Positions 1 to 7,511 of a stretch of DNA of 64,000 nt are shown here, piece after piece. Both the position numbers and the translations under genes were made by a program. The notes below the pieces were generated by a model. The model was given only the letters and a program-made list of their open reading frames with translations. It was not told the DNA's origin and made no database searches. Origin of the DNA: Collinsella sp. BG-O-102 (lineage in GTDB: Bacteria > Actinomycetota > Coriobacteriia > Coriobacteriales > Coriobacteriaceae); assembly GCF_023656745.1 (NCBI RefSeq), contig NZ_JAMOKO010000011.1, positions 33,473 to 97,472 of the forward strand, given 5' to 3'. Every line of letters begins with the position of its first letter. Positions within the stretch are counted from its first letter, which is position 1.

Positions 1-595
1 CGAGATCAAAGCCTGTCGTCTGCGAAATAAGCGCCGCCGCCAAGACCGAACCCGAGGCGATGACATCGTTTTTGGAGTCCTGCGCCGTGGCGATGAGCGT
101 CTCCGAGTCGATGCGATCGCCCAACGTGCGGTTGAATGCGGCCATCCAGAGCTTAACGAGCATGGATGTAGCCAGTGCCGCAAGGGAAACGAGCGTGTAA
201 GCGGTGGGGGAGGGCTTGATGATCTTGGTAATGGACTCGAGCACCAGGTTGATGCCGACGGCACAAACGAGGACGGCGACAAACAGACCGGCGAGGTATT
301 CGTAGCGGCCGTGGCCATAGGGGTGACCTTCGTCGGCCGGGCGGCTGGCAAGGCGGAACCCGAGCAGGCTCACGATGTTGCTCGAGGCGTCGGAGAGGTT
401 GTTGAAGGCGTCGGCGATAAGCGAGACAGAGCCGGCGAGCAGACCCGCGATGCCCTTGGCTAGGCACAGGGTAATGTTGAGACCAATGCAAATGAGGCTT
501 GCGGCAAAGCCCGCGTTGGTGCGGCAAGTCGTATCGACCGGCTCGTCCTCGCTGCCGGGAACAAGCGTATGTACCAGCCGATTTACAAATAGCAT
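1..595 (-). CDS. Cation diffusion facilitator (CDF) transporter, C-terminus cut by window edge
   Basis: The first 198 residues are present; the rest lies beyond base 1. CDF proteins are inner-membrane metal(2+)/H+ antiporters exporting Zn, Fe, Mn or Cd. After a short tail the protein enters TM1 (CIGLNITLCLAKGIAGLLAG) and then TM2 with the family signature SLIADAFNNLSDASSN, whose Asp residues form the TM metal site, followed by the loop HPYGHGRYEYLAGL typical of CDFs. Two further hydrophobic segments follow. The start at 595 has a GAGGAG site about 6 bases upstream. The metal cannot be told because the cytoplasmic C-terminal domain is missing. Family assignment is confident. Confidence 0.88.
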   Translation of the reverse strand, partial: MLFVNRLVHTLVPGSEDEPVDTTCRTNAGFAASLICIGLNITLCLAKGIAGLLAGSVSLIADAFNNLSDASSNIVSLLGFRLASRPADEGHPYGHGRYEYLAGLFVAVLVCAVGINLVLESITKIIKPSPTAYTLVSLAALATSMLVKLWMAAFNRTLGDRIDSETLIATAQDSKNDVIASGSVLAAALISQTTGFDL

Positions 596-813
596 GGCGT
601 ATCTCCTCGCATCCTCGTTTAAGGGGATAGTGTAGCTCGCGTGGGCGCGCCGTGCGCCGATGCTCAGAAAATGCAGCAATGGTCTGCTGGAGCTAACGAG
701 CGGCCCTTCTTGTCCGACCAGGTGCTCCATTTTGGGCCACATGGGTATGGGCATGTGCTTGCCTGCCCGACATACTTAATGTCGACAGCCCCTGCGTAAA
801 GGAGGACGTATCC

Positions 814-2151
814 ATGGACGAGATGTTTGCCATTAAATGCCAAAACTGCGGCGGCCCTATGTACTCACACCAGGCTAAACGCAGCTTTGAGTGCGCCTAT
901 TGCGGCACGGTCGTTCCGTGGCAGGCCGATGCGGGGGAGCCAAAGAGCGCCCTGGGCATTCGCCATACGCCGCTGACGGTTGTCGATGGACTGCTTAAGC
1001 TCACCCATGTGTCGCAACTTGAGCGCCCGGAGGACCCGGACTGGTATTTCTTTAATTCACACTGGCGCAACCAGTCGGTTCTGGAGCATCTGCTGTGGGA
1101 GGATCGCGGCACGGCGCAGGAGTTCCAAGAAGCCACGCACGTGAGCATTCCCTGCCCCTTCTGCGGCGCGTCCTTTGAGGGGTCATCGACCCAGCGCGTG
1201 TTTGAGTGCCCGTCCTGCGGCAATAAGATCGGCGTTGCCGACCTGCTCAAGCCCGGTACCTTTAGCAAGCGTCTGACCATGGGCGTTGGTGCCGAGTACG
1301 TGCCTGAGCAGGGTATTCCTTGCGAGATAACGCCGCAGCAGGCACGTGCCAACGCGCTGCAGCTGGTGTGCCAGTATCCCGATGCCTTTGCCGGGCACGA
1401 CGTGGAAGACGCGATTCAAAATGACATGATGCTCTTCTACTTCCCCATGGCGCTCGCGGACCTGCGCATGATGGCAAGCTTCCCGGGCAAGGGGCTGAGC
1501 AAGGAGACCTTGGTGTACTACGAGGTGCTCGACTGGGCGTATCCGCGGGCAAACTACCTGGACGTTCGCCTTATGGGCATTTTGGAGCCGTGGGACTTTG
1601 CCAAGGTTGGGCCGTTTGACCCGGCCATGCAGGAAGGCGACTTCCGCGTTGTCTCCGTCGATGCGTCTACCAAGGACCAGGTGGTCATTGATAAGCTGGC
1701 GCTCGACATTGCCGGCAACGATGCCGAGGCGGTGCTGGGGCTCAATAAAAAGAGCATCCGCACCTGGGCGCGCAAGGCTCGCAAGCATAAGGACGGCCTG
1801 GTGATGGTACCGGTCTACTTTGTCGATCGCCCAGCGACGGACAGCCGCGATGGCGAGCAGGTGCGCATTGCCGTAAACGGCCAGACGGGCCGCGCGGCCG
1901 CGGTGGCGTTTAGCGACAAGCGTGAGACGCATGTGGTGGCGCCGCTCAACCCGAGCCTGCATCTATCGAACGAAAGTACCGTGCATGCCACGCCCATCGA
2001 GGTCAAATACGTTAAATCGCCCTTCCTATACCAGATCGTGCGTCGTGGAGACGGCGAACAGCCGCGTCAGGTGGCAGCGGTTGCCGAGGGTTCCTACCGA
2101 GAAGAAAAGCCCAAACGCAAGGGGCTGCTTGCAACGATCTTTGGGAAGTAG
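814..2151 (+). CDS. Double zinc-ribbon protein of unknown function
   Basis: 445 residues behind a near-perfect AAAGGAGG site. The N-terminus has one zinc ribbon (CQNCGG near residue 9 and CAYCG near 27) and a second occurs near residues 108-133 (CPFCG and CPSCG). Such four-Cys ribbons resemble TFIIB or rubredoxin-like knuckles and usually bind one zinc each. The central region (about 150-350) is mixed alpha/beta without a motif I recognise, and the C-terminus is basic (EEKPKRKGLLATIFGK). No signal peptide or TM segment is visible, so it should be cytoplasmic. It is monocistronic and followed by terminators. Function is unknown; DNA/RNA binding or a membrane-associated role through the basic tail are guesses. 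Confidence 0.8.
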   Translation: MDEMFAIKCQNCGGPMYSHQAKRSFECAYCGTVVPWQADAGEPKSALGIRHTPLTVVDGLLKLTHVSQLERPEDPDWYFFNSHWRNQSVLEHLLWEDRGTAQEFQEATHVSIPCPFCGASFEGSSTQRVFECPSCGNKIGVADLLKPGTFSKRLTMGVGAEYVPEQGIPCEITPQQARANALQLVCQYPDAFAGHDVEDAIQNDMMLFYFPMALADLRMMASFPGKGLSKETLVYYEVLDWAYPRANYLDVRLMGILEPWDFAKVGPFDPAMQEGDFRVVSVDASTKDQVVIDKLALDIAGNDAEAVLGLNKKSIRTWARKARKHKDGLVMVPVYFVDRPATDSRDGEQVRIAVNGQTGRAAAVAFSDKRETHVVAPLNPSLHLSNESTVHATPIEVKYVKSPFLYQIVRRGDGEQPRQVAAVAEGSYREEKPKRKGLLATIFGK

Positions 2152-2213
2152 GGGAACGGTACGGGACAGTGCGCAGTAGTGCGAGCTGTCCGTCGTGGTA
2201 GATCTAAATAAAC

Positions 2214-2244
2214 GGTGGGACGGCTGCAAAAGAGCCGCCCCACC
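2214..2244 (+). terminator. Stem-loop downstream of zinc-ribbon gene
   Basis: A 12-bp stem (GGTGGGACGGCT with AGCCGCCCCACC, one G-U pair) closes a 7-base loop 62 bases after the stop codon. No U-run follows, so its termination strength is uncertain; the hairpin at 2326 is better. Confidence 0.45.
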
Positions 2245-2325
2245 GGGCAAAATCAAGGTGTGCCGCGGAACCCGCTCCTCAGTCGGTCAACTTTGGAAGC
2301 GCGGGCAACGCAGGTGCTAATGTCT

Positions 2326-2353
2326 AAAGGGCCGGGGCAACCGGCCCTTTTCT
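2326..2353 (+). terminator. Probable intrinsic terminator
   Basis: AAAGGGCCGG and CCGGCCCTTT form a 10-bp stem with a 5-base loop followed by TTCT. It is the best terminator in the roughly 310-base gap between the zinc-ribbon gene and the convergent ADP-ribosylglycohydrolase; the A-rich 5' arm means it could work on both strands. Nothing else recognisable lies in the gap. Confidence 0.6.
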
Positions 2354-2462
2354 GTGGCAGCGGGGATTCGAATACCAATACGGTGCACGGTCCCACGGTA
2401 CTTTGCTCTGTGACGAACGGACCCATGACGGCGCATTCTGTAATCATCATTTATGCGGTCCC

Positions 2463-3296
2463 TTAATCATTTGCGTTGACTGACATTGTCTTCGTTGAAG
2501 GCGTGTCCCAAAACAAACACTGCTCTATCAACTCTTTACCGCGCAGGGTATCGATCCACTCCTGCGGAATTGCGTCGATACCGTAGGCCGTGCCGGCGAG
2601 GGCGCCTGCGACGGCTGCGGTGGTGTCGGTGTCGTCGCCTAGGTTGACGGCGGCAAGCACGCAATCTTCGTAGCTGTTAGTGTTGACGAAGCACCAGGTG
2701 GCTGCCTTAAGCGTGTCGCGCACGAAGCCACCTGACTTGATCTCCTGCTCAGGCATGCCTTTCAGATGGAGTGCCCACGAGGGGAGCGCGTCGTTCATCA
2801 CATCCCTCATCAGCTCGACAAATATGATGCATGCGTCGGTCGACGTTCTGTGGGCGTGCGTAATTGCGGAGACCTCGCGGATCTCGTTGTTCGTCGCATC
2901 GGTGAACGCCAGGGGAGCGATACGCATGAGCGAGCCGTTGCCGTTGTCGCGCTCGCCGGAGCCTCCTTTGCCGGTGTGCAAGGCGCGGGCGGTCGTGCCG
3001 CCGTAATCGAAAACGCCGTCGATTGTATACTCGCCACGGGCAATCCAGCCGATGAACTTGTCGCGCATGTCCGCGGTGTCGATGTGCCCGAGCTCCCTAA
3101 TCGAGTCACAGGTAGCAAGCGTCATGGACGTGTCGTCGCTCCAGGTGCCGGCGGGCTGCCCATGCGTGCCGTAGCCGATCATGTCCGTGCATTTGAACGT
3201 GCCGCGGGGCCTAAACTCGTAAGGAACGCCCAGCGCGTCGCCGACGGCAAGCCCATAGATGCAGTCGCGTAGCGTTGCCTTTGATGCCTCTGCCAT
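2463..3296 (-). CDS. ADP-ribosylglycohydrolase family protein (DraG/ARH type)
   Basis: 277 residues, usual for the all-helical dinuclear-Mg hydrolases that remove ADP-ribose from modified proteins or small molecules. The diagnostic metal-binding motifs are all present: GLAVGDALGVPYE near residue 15, GTWSDDTSM near 50, the NGSLMR loop near 120, and GDDTDTTAAVAGALAG near 220. The start follows AGGAGG. There is no linked ADP-ribosyltransferase or nitrogenase gene, so the substrate is unknown; housekeeping de-ADP-ribosylation or nucleotide-sugar salvage are possible. Monocistronic, convergent with the upstream gene. Confidence 0.92.
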   Translation of the reverse strand: MAEASKATLRDCIYGLAVGDALGVPYEFRPRGTFKCTDMIGYGTHGQPAGTWSDDTSMTLATCDSIRELGHIDTADMRDKFIGWIARGEYTIDGVFDYGGTTARALHTGKGGSGERDNGNGSLMRIAPLAFTDATNNEIREVSAITHAHRTSTDACIIFVELMRDVMNDALPSWALHLKGMPEQEIKSGGFVRDTLKAATWCFVNTNSYEDCVLAAVNLGDDTDTTAAVAGALAGTAYGIDAIPQEWIDTLRGKELIEQCLFWDTPSTKTMSVNAND

Positions 3297-3494
3297 GTAT
3301 GACTCCTCCTGTGTCGAGCGATTAAGGATGCGTCGAATTTGTCTTCCTCCGCAATGGCGTATCTATTAACTGAACCATAAAGCCTCGCGCGGACACAAAT
3401 CTAGATGCCTCCAACCGCCTTCGCGTGGGGGTCTCGGAATGACTAAAATGAGGAGTTAAAGGTAGTTTGCGCGAGTCCATGGGGAGCGATGCGT

Positions 3495-3764
3495 ATGGAC
3501 AACAACACTTTGCTGTTCCAGGACAAGGGTTCGGGCGGGTTTAAAGACGTCAAGATCTACCCTAACCGTATCGAGGTGCTCAAGAAGGGCACTTTCGGCG
3601 GCAAGCACACCGAGATTGTCTACCTTAAGGACATCACGGGGGTCAGCAGAATCAAGGGCCGCAATGTTTTTCTGCGCAACATGCTGTTGACTGCTTGTGT
3701 CTTTAGCCTCAGCAGCCGCTCCCAGGCCCAGGAATTTGTGAACGTGCTCAATATGGTGATGTGA
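3495..3764 (+). CDS. Small PH-like domain protein, function unknown
   Basis: 89 residues from ATG 3495. An in-frame ATG at 3489 lies only 2 bases behind GGGGAG, whereas 3495 has 8-base spacing, so the later start is preferred. The sequence reads as one small beta-rich domain (KIYPNRIEVLKKGTFGG, then EIVYLKDITGV) closed by an amphipathic helix (SQAQEFVNVLNMVM). This is the layout of short bacterial PH-like/DUF4429-type domains, though the match is by pattern only. No signal peptide or membrane span. A strong 13-bp hairpin follows. No function can be assigned. Confidence 0.7.
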   Translation: MDNNTLLFQDKGSGGFKDVKIYPNRIEVLKKGTFGGKHTEIVYLKDITGVSRIKGRNVFLRNMLLTACVFSLSSRSQAQEFVNVLNMVM

Positions 3765-3787
3765 CCGGGCGCTTTTGAACACAAAAA

Positions 3788-3820
3788 CCGGGATGCAAGG
3801 AGTTGCACCTTGCATCCCGG
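3788..3820. terminator. Bidirectional terminator between convergent genes
   Basis: A perfect 13-bp stem (CCGGGATGCAAGG with CCTTGCATCCCGG) and a 7-base loop. On the minus strand it is followed by TTTTTGTG, a classical U-run, so it mainly ends the lipoprotein transcript; it also lies 24 bases after the plus-strand PH-like gene. Confidence 0.85.
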
Positions 3821-3857
3821 CTGAGCTAAAACGGCGTTGCTGCATACCGTTGGAGCT

Positions 3858-4451
3858 TTAGCGCTTAATCTCGATATCCTCGAGCTTGACGTCCATGGCC
3901 TCGGTCTTGGCCTTGGCGATATCATCGGCAAATTCCAGGGACTTCATCATGGTCTCGACGGCGTCCTTGTGCTCCTCGACGTTGTCGATGCGCACGTAAA
4001 CGCTGCCGCCTTCAACGTCGGTAAAGTACTCGGTCGTTACGCCGCCCGAGTGCGTAAAGTAAGCACTGCGCCAGGTCTTGCCGTTGTATTTAACGGGGTC
4101 GCTCTCGGTCCATCCGGAGTTGGCCTTCCACTTTGCCTCGTAGTCGAACAGTTCGTCGGCGTTCTTATCGGGGTCGAAGACGGGAATGAAGCGGTCGCTC
4201 GCATGCTCGCTCTCGGTGAACTTAAACTGGGCCCTGTCGGCGGTGTCGCCGGCAACGTCGGTGATCTCGACGCCCTCGGGGACCTCGACCTTAAACCAAA
4301 TGAAGTCGGTCCTCATATCCACGGCTGGCTTTTCTGCTCCGCCGCCACCGCCACTGCCGGTAGCGCCGCCGCTGCCGCCGCAGCCCACCAGGGTAACCGC
4401 GGCAAAGAGACTGATGCAGAGGGTGAGAATCGCAAAGGCCTTCTTTTTCAT
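3858..4451 (-). CDS. Secreted lipoprotein, paralogue 1
   Basis: 197 residues. The N-terminus is a lipoprotein signal peptide (MKKKAFAILTLCISLFAA) ending in the lipobox LVGC at about residues 21-24, so the protein should be lipid-anchored outside the membrane. A Gly/Ser linker follows, then a folded domain with TDFIWFKVEVPEGVEITDVA near 48 and a C-terminal helix with an acidic/basic tail (LEDIEIKR). The next gene encodes a clear paralogue with the same layout. Start has GAGGAG. No known family recognised; a ligand- or wall-binding role is only inferred from location. Confidence 0.85.
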   Translation of the reverse strand: MKKKAFAILTLCISLFAAVTLVGCGGSGGATGSGGGGGAEKPAVDMRTDFIWFKVEVPEGVEITDVAGDTADRAQFKFTESEHASDRFIPVFDPDKNADELFDYEAKWKANSGWTESDPVKYNGKTWRSAYFTHSGGVTTEYFTDVEGGSVYVRIDNVEEHKDAVETMMKSLEFADDIAKAKTEAMDVKLEDIEIKR

Positions 4452-4524
4452 GGTCGTGTCCTCCTCGATCTGTAACCGCCCATGGATTACCTGCCTTTAC
4501 TGTACGCGCGAGCGGCTCGTTCGG

Positions 4525-4542
4525 GTGGGCCACATGTCCCAT
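4525..4542. promoter_or_regulatory. Shared 18-base motif upstream of lipoprotein 1
   Basis: GTGGGCCACATGTCCCAT lies 74 bases before the start codon of the first lipoprotein gene. An almost identical copy, differing only in the central CA/TG, precedes the paralogous lipoprotein at 5477-5494. The half-duplicated placement suggests either a common operator or a leftover of the gene duplication. Confidence 0.35.
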
Positions 4543-4593
4543 TCTGGGGGCAGGATTTGCGCCGACAAGTGGCAATATGTCGCAATATAAGTA

Positions 4594-4622
4594 GGGGAGG
4601 ATCGGCTGATCCGATCCTCCCC
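4594..4622 (-). terminator. Hairpin ending the second lipoprotein gene
   Basis: A perfect 12-bp stem (GGGGAGGATCGG with CCGATCCTCCCC) and 5-base loop, 55 bases beyond the stop of the lipoprotein gene at 4677. No long U-run follows on the minus strand, so it may also be transcribed through into the next lipoprotein gene. Confidence 0.6.
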
Positions 4623-4676
4623 CGGCTGGGCGTCCGATCATGTAATGACTGCGCATGCGATGCTGCGTGCGAGCCC

Positions 4677-5279
4677 CTAATGCTTGATCTCAATGCTCGA
4701 AATCTCGACTTCGCGTGCCTCGGAAACCGCCTCCGCCATGTCATCGGGGAACTCGATGGAGTTGAGGAGCGTCTCGGCTTCTTTCTCGTGCTGATCGAAG
4801 TTCGCGATGAGAACGCAGACGCTTCCCGGTTCAACGTCGGTAAAGAGATAGGTATGGGTGCCGCGGTTGTCCTCGCACGTTCCGGTGAGCCATGTCCTGC
4901 CGTTGTACTCGACGGGGTCGCCAACTTTCCACTGGAACATGCTGTTCTTTCGACCCTCATCGGCAAGAGCTTCTTCTGCCGTCATCTTCTCTTCCCAAAC
5001 GGGGATAAAGCGGTCGACTGTGGTGTTCTCGTTCTCGGGGAAGGTGAGCTGGACCCTGTCGGCGTTCTTGCCGGCGGAGTCGCTCACGCCAACGCTCTCG
5101 GGCATCTCGACCTTAAACCAGATAAAGTCAGTCTTTTCGGCGACGGGGGCCTTTTCCTTGCCTTCGCTCTTTGAGGTGCTGCTGCCTCCGCCCGATGCGA
5201 TCCCGCCGCAGCCCACAAGGGCGAGCGCGGCAAAGAGGGCGATGCAAAGGGAAAGGATCGATAGGGTCTTTTTCTTCAT
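4677..5279 (-). CDS. Secreted lipoprotein, paralogue 2
   Basis: 200 residues from ATG 5279, which has AAGGAGG at good spacing; an upstream in-frame extension lacks a ribosome site. Signal peptide MKKKTLSILSLCIALFAALA ends at lipobox LVGC, followed by a Gly/Ser/Lys linker and the same domain as its neighbour (KTDFIWFKVEMPESVGVSDS; C-terminus EVEISSIEIKH). The pair is a tandem duplication of one extracellular lipoprotein. The two copies have diverged throughout the mature part, so they may bind different targets. No family name recognised. Confidence 0.85.
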   Translation of the reverse strand: MKKKTLSILSLCIALFAALALVGCGGIASGGGSSTSKSEGKEKAPVAEKTDFIWFKVEMPESVGVSDSAGKNADRVQLTFPENENTTVDRFIPVWEEKMTAEEALADEGRKNSMFQWKVGDPVEYNGRTWLTGTCEDNRGTHTYLFTDVEPGSVCVLIANFDQHEKEAETLLNSIEFPDDMAEAVSEAREVEISSIEIKH

Positions 5280-5655
5280 GGTGGCGTCCTCCTTGTCTGT
5301 TAGGGGCATCGTGTGCAGCGGTTCGCCAATCGGCGGTTGCGCTTGCACATGATGGCTTTATTTGCTGTGTGGTGATTCCTCCGTTCTGTGTCCGGCGCCG
5401 TGGCGAGCGTTGCCCCAGCATGGGGCTCCTTATCTATATGTATGCCCCAGTTGCCGCCGTCCGAGAGTCCCGAAACGTGGGCCATGTGTCCCATGTTTGC
5501 GTCGCTGCCGCCTATCGTGTGTCATAGAAATCCGCGATGGCCAGGTGCGCTGACGCTCATGTGCTTATGGGCTAGACTTAGCACCATTACGTGTTCGATG
5601 CGGTTGGTTGGCGGTTGCCGCCCGACCGATGTATATGACTTGAAGGTGCGTGCGC
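5280..5655. other. Divergent intergenic region with motif copy 2
   Basis: 376 bases between the divergent lipoprotein and cyclodeaminase genes with no credible gene. It carries GTGGGCCATGTGTCCCAT at 5477-5494, matching the motif at 4525-4542. A possible minus-10 box TAGACT occurs near 5573 for the plus-strand genes. I see no riboswitch or repeat otherwise. Confidence 0.5.
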
Positions 5656-6288
5656 ATGAGCCAAGAGATGATGGATAAAACCTGTCGAGAGTTTGCCGAG
5701 GCGCTTGCCGCACGCGAGCCGGTGCCCGGCGGCGGCAGCGCGAGCGCCTTTGTGGGCGCGCTGGGCGCCTCACTTTGTGGGATGGTTGCGCGTTACGGTG
5801 CGACCAATCCCGCGCTTGCCGATCGCGCGGACGATCTGACACGCGCATTTGCCCAGGCAGACGAGTTGGCGCAGGAACTTGTGGGTCTGGTTGCCGAGGA
5901 TGTTCGTGCATACGGCCAGGTGTCCGCGGCATACGGTATTTCCCGTGATGATCCGGCTCGACCCGCGGCGATTCAGGATGCGTTGCGCGTGGCGGCCATG
6001 CCTCCGTATCGGATTATGGATGCCTGCGGACGCGCACTGGCGCTGCTCGAGGACATGGCCGACAAGGGCTCGCGCCAGTTGCTGTCCGACGTGGCGTGCG
6101 GTGCCGTGTTCTGCCGCGCCGCCATGCAGGGCGCGAGCTTGACGCTTTTTGCCAATACCACGTCTATGAAAGACCGGGGGCGCGCCGAGGAACTCGAGGC
6201 GGCGTGCGATAAGCTGCTGGATACGTGGCTGCCGCGCGCCGATGCACTGGCGCGCCGTGCTGCTGACGCCGCAAGGAAGAGGGGGTAG
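5656..6288 (+). CDS. fchA: Formimino-THF cyclodeaminase / methenyl-THF cyclohydrolase family (FchA-like)
   Basis: 210 residues from ATG 5656, chosen because GAAGG lies 9 bases upstream while GTG 5650 is only 3 bases away. PF04961-type proteins convert 5-formimino-THF to methenyl-THF or hydrolyse methenyl-THF to formyl-THF. The family folate-binding signature PVPGGGSASAFVGALGASLC is at about residues 25-44, followed by helical sequence with GSRQLLSDVACGAVFCRAAM near 140, another conserved stretch. Two bases separate its stop from folD, so the two are one operon in C1 metabolism. The neighbouring FolD looks cyclohydrolase-deficient, which points to a cyclohydrolase role here. Confidence 0.85.
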   Translation: MSQEMMDKTCREFAEALAAREPVPGGGSASAFVGALGASLCGMVARYGATNPALADRADDLTRAFAQADELAQELVGLVAEDVRAYGQVSAAYGISRDDPARPAAIQDALRVAAMPPYRIMDACGRALALLEDMADKGSRQLLSDVACGAVFCRAAMQGASLTLFANTTSMKDRGRAEELEAACDKLLDTWLPRADALARRAADAARKRG

Positions 6289-6290
6289 CC

Positions 6291-7145
6291 ATGGCCGAGC
6301 TGCTCAAGGGTGCTCCCGTTGCCCGCGCGTTGACCGAGGAACTTGCCGCTCGTTGCGCCGCCCTGCGCGAACAGGGCATCGTGCCGACGCTGACCATCGT
6401 GCGTGTGGGCGAGCGCGAGGACGACCTGTCCTACGAGCGTGGCGCACTCAAGCGCTGCGAGAAGACTGGCATTGAGGCTCGCCGCGTTTTGCTTCCCTCC
6501 GATGTTTCGCAGGACGAGCTGCTGGCGGCCATCGAGGACATCAATGCCGACCCCGCTGTTCATGGCTGCCTGATGTTTCGCCCGCTGCCAGCCGGCCTTG
6601 ACGAGGATGCGGTTGCCGCGGCGCTCGATCCTGCCAAGGACGTTGACTCCATGACGCCGGCCTCGCTGCTTACCACGCTTTCGGGTCGCGGCGAGGGCTT
6701 TGCTCCCTGCACGGCCGAGGCCGTGCTAGCGTTGCTGGACTATTACGGCGTTGAGCTGGATGGGGCCAAGGTCGCGGTCGTTGGTAGGTCGCTGGTGATT
6801 GGCCGTCCCGTTGCCGCCATGCTTACGGCTCGCAATGCCACGGTGACAATGTGCCATACGCATACGCGCGACTTGGCTGCCGAGTGCCGCGCGGCTGATA
6901 TTGTGGTTGCGGCCGTTGGACGCGCGCGTACGATTGGCGCGGATGCGGTTCGCGAGGGCCAGACGATCATCGATGTTGGCATTAATTGGGACGAGGCCGC
7001 TGGCAAGCTGGTCGGCGATGTCGATTTTGATGCTGTGGAGCCGATCGTTGGCGCAATTACTCCCGTGCCGGGTGGCGTGGGCGCTGTAACGACGGCGGTT
7101 CTCGCCAAACACGTGATTGAAGCGGCGGAGTGCGCATCGAAATAG
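6291..7145 (+). CDS. folD: FolD-like methylene-THF dehydrogenase with altered cyclohydrolase site
   Basis: 284 residues, normal FolD length. FolD oxidises methylene-THF with NAD(P)+ and usually also hydrolyses methenyl-THF. Visible motifs: DLSYERGALKRCEKTG (45-60), KDVDSMTPAS near 115-124 in place of KDVDGFHP, PCTAEAVLALLDYYG near 142, the nucleotide loop GRSLVIGRPVAAML near 165, and PVPGGVGAVTTAVLAKH near 258. In canonical FolD the first motif is YVxxKxK; here the catalytic Lys position is Ala52 (YERGALK). The Gln of VQLPLP is replaced by Phe (LMFRPLP). Both are needed for the cyclohydrolase step in characterised FolD, so this protein is probably dehydrogenase only. Confidence 0.85.
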   Translation: MAELLKGAPVARALTEELAARCAALREQGIVPTLTIVRVGEREDDLSYERGALKRCEKTGIEARRVLLPSDVSQDELLAAIEDINADPAVHGCLMFRPLPAGLDEDAVAAALDPAKDVDSMTPASLLTTLSGRGEGFAPCTAEAVLALLDYYGVELDGAKVAVVGRSLVIGRPVAAMLTARNATVTMCHTHTRDLAAECRAADIVVAAVGRARTIGADAVREGQTIIDVGINWDEAAGKLVGDVDFDAVEPIVGAITPVPGGVGAVTTAVLAKHVIEAAECASK

Positions 7146-7184
7146 GCGTTTTAGGCTGTATAGAGGGTCAGTTATATACCCACT

Positions 7185-7410
7185 GTGCAAAAAACGCCAA
7201 ATATGAGTACTGTTGCAAAGATAGTCACATATGTTTTATGACATTTGGGCTTCCTAGTGATATCCATTATCGTTAGGAAGCTCATTTTATTGAACCTATG
7301 GGGAATAACGTTGTCTTGCTTTTGGACAAATAGGGATTTTCGGCACTCATTACAAGGAAATTTGCTGCTACTAAATTGGTGACAGTACTCATATTTGGCA
7401 TTTTTTGCAC
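7185..7410. repeat. AT-rich 226-bp inverted-repeat element (MITE-like)
   Basis: Two 29-base terminal arms, 7185-7213 and 7382-7410, are inverted copies with a single mismatch (arms read GTGCAAAAAACGCCAAATAT and onward). Inside is a second inverted repeat, GCTTCCTA at 7249-7256 with TAGGAAGC at 7274-7281. The interior is much more AT-rich than flanking genes and has no good ORF. It fills the gap between folD and the dipeptidase gene. No clear target-site duplication is visible. A non-autonomous mobile element or a structured RNA are the main options. Confidence 0.7.
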
Positions 7411-7511
7411 ACAGAGGTCCCGAGGGGGTTCCGAGGGGCCGCGGTTTCGCCCTTTTTGCGCCGAAGCGATACACTGTTGCCGTTTGATTTCTTCGCTCAA
7501 GGAGGATGCGC

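Noticed and set aside
2350..2395. tRNA T-loop-like sequence TATTCGAATCCCC on the minus strand
   Set aside because: Stem positions fail to pair and no other tRNA arms are found nearby.
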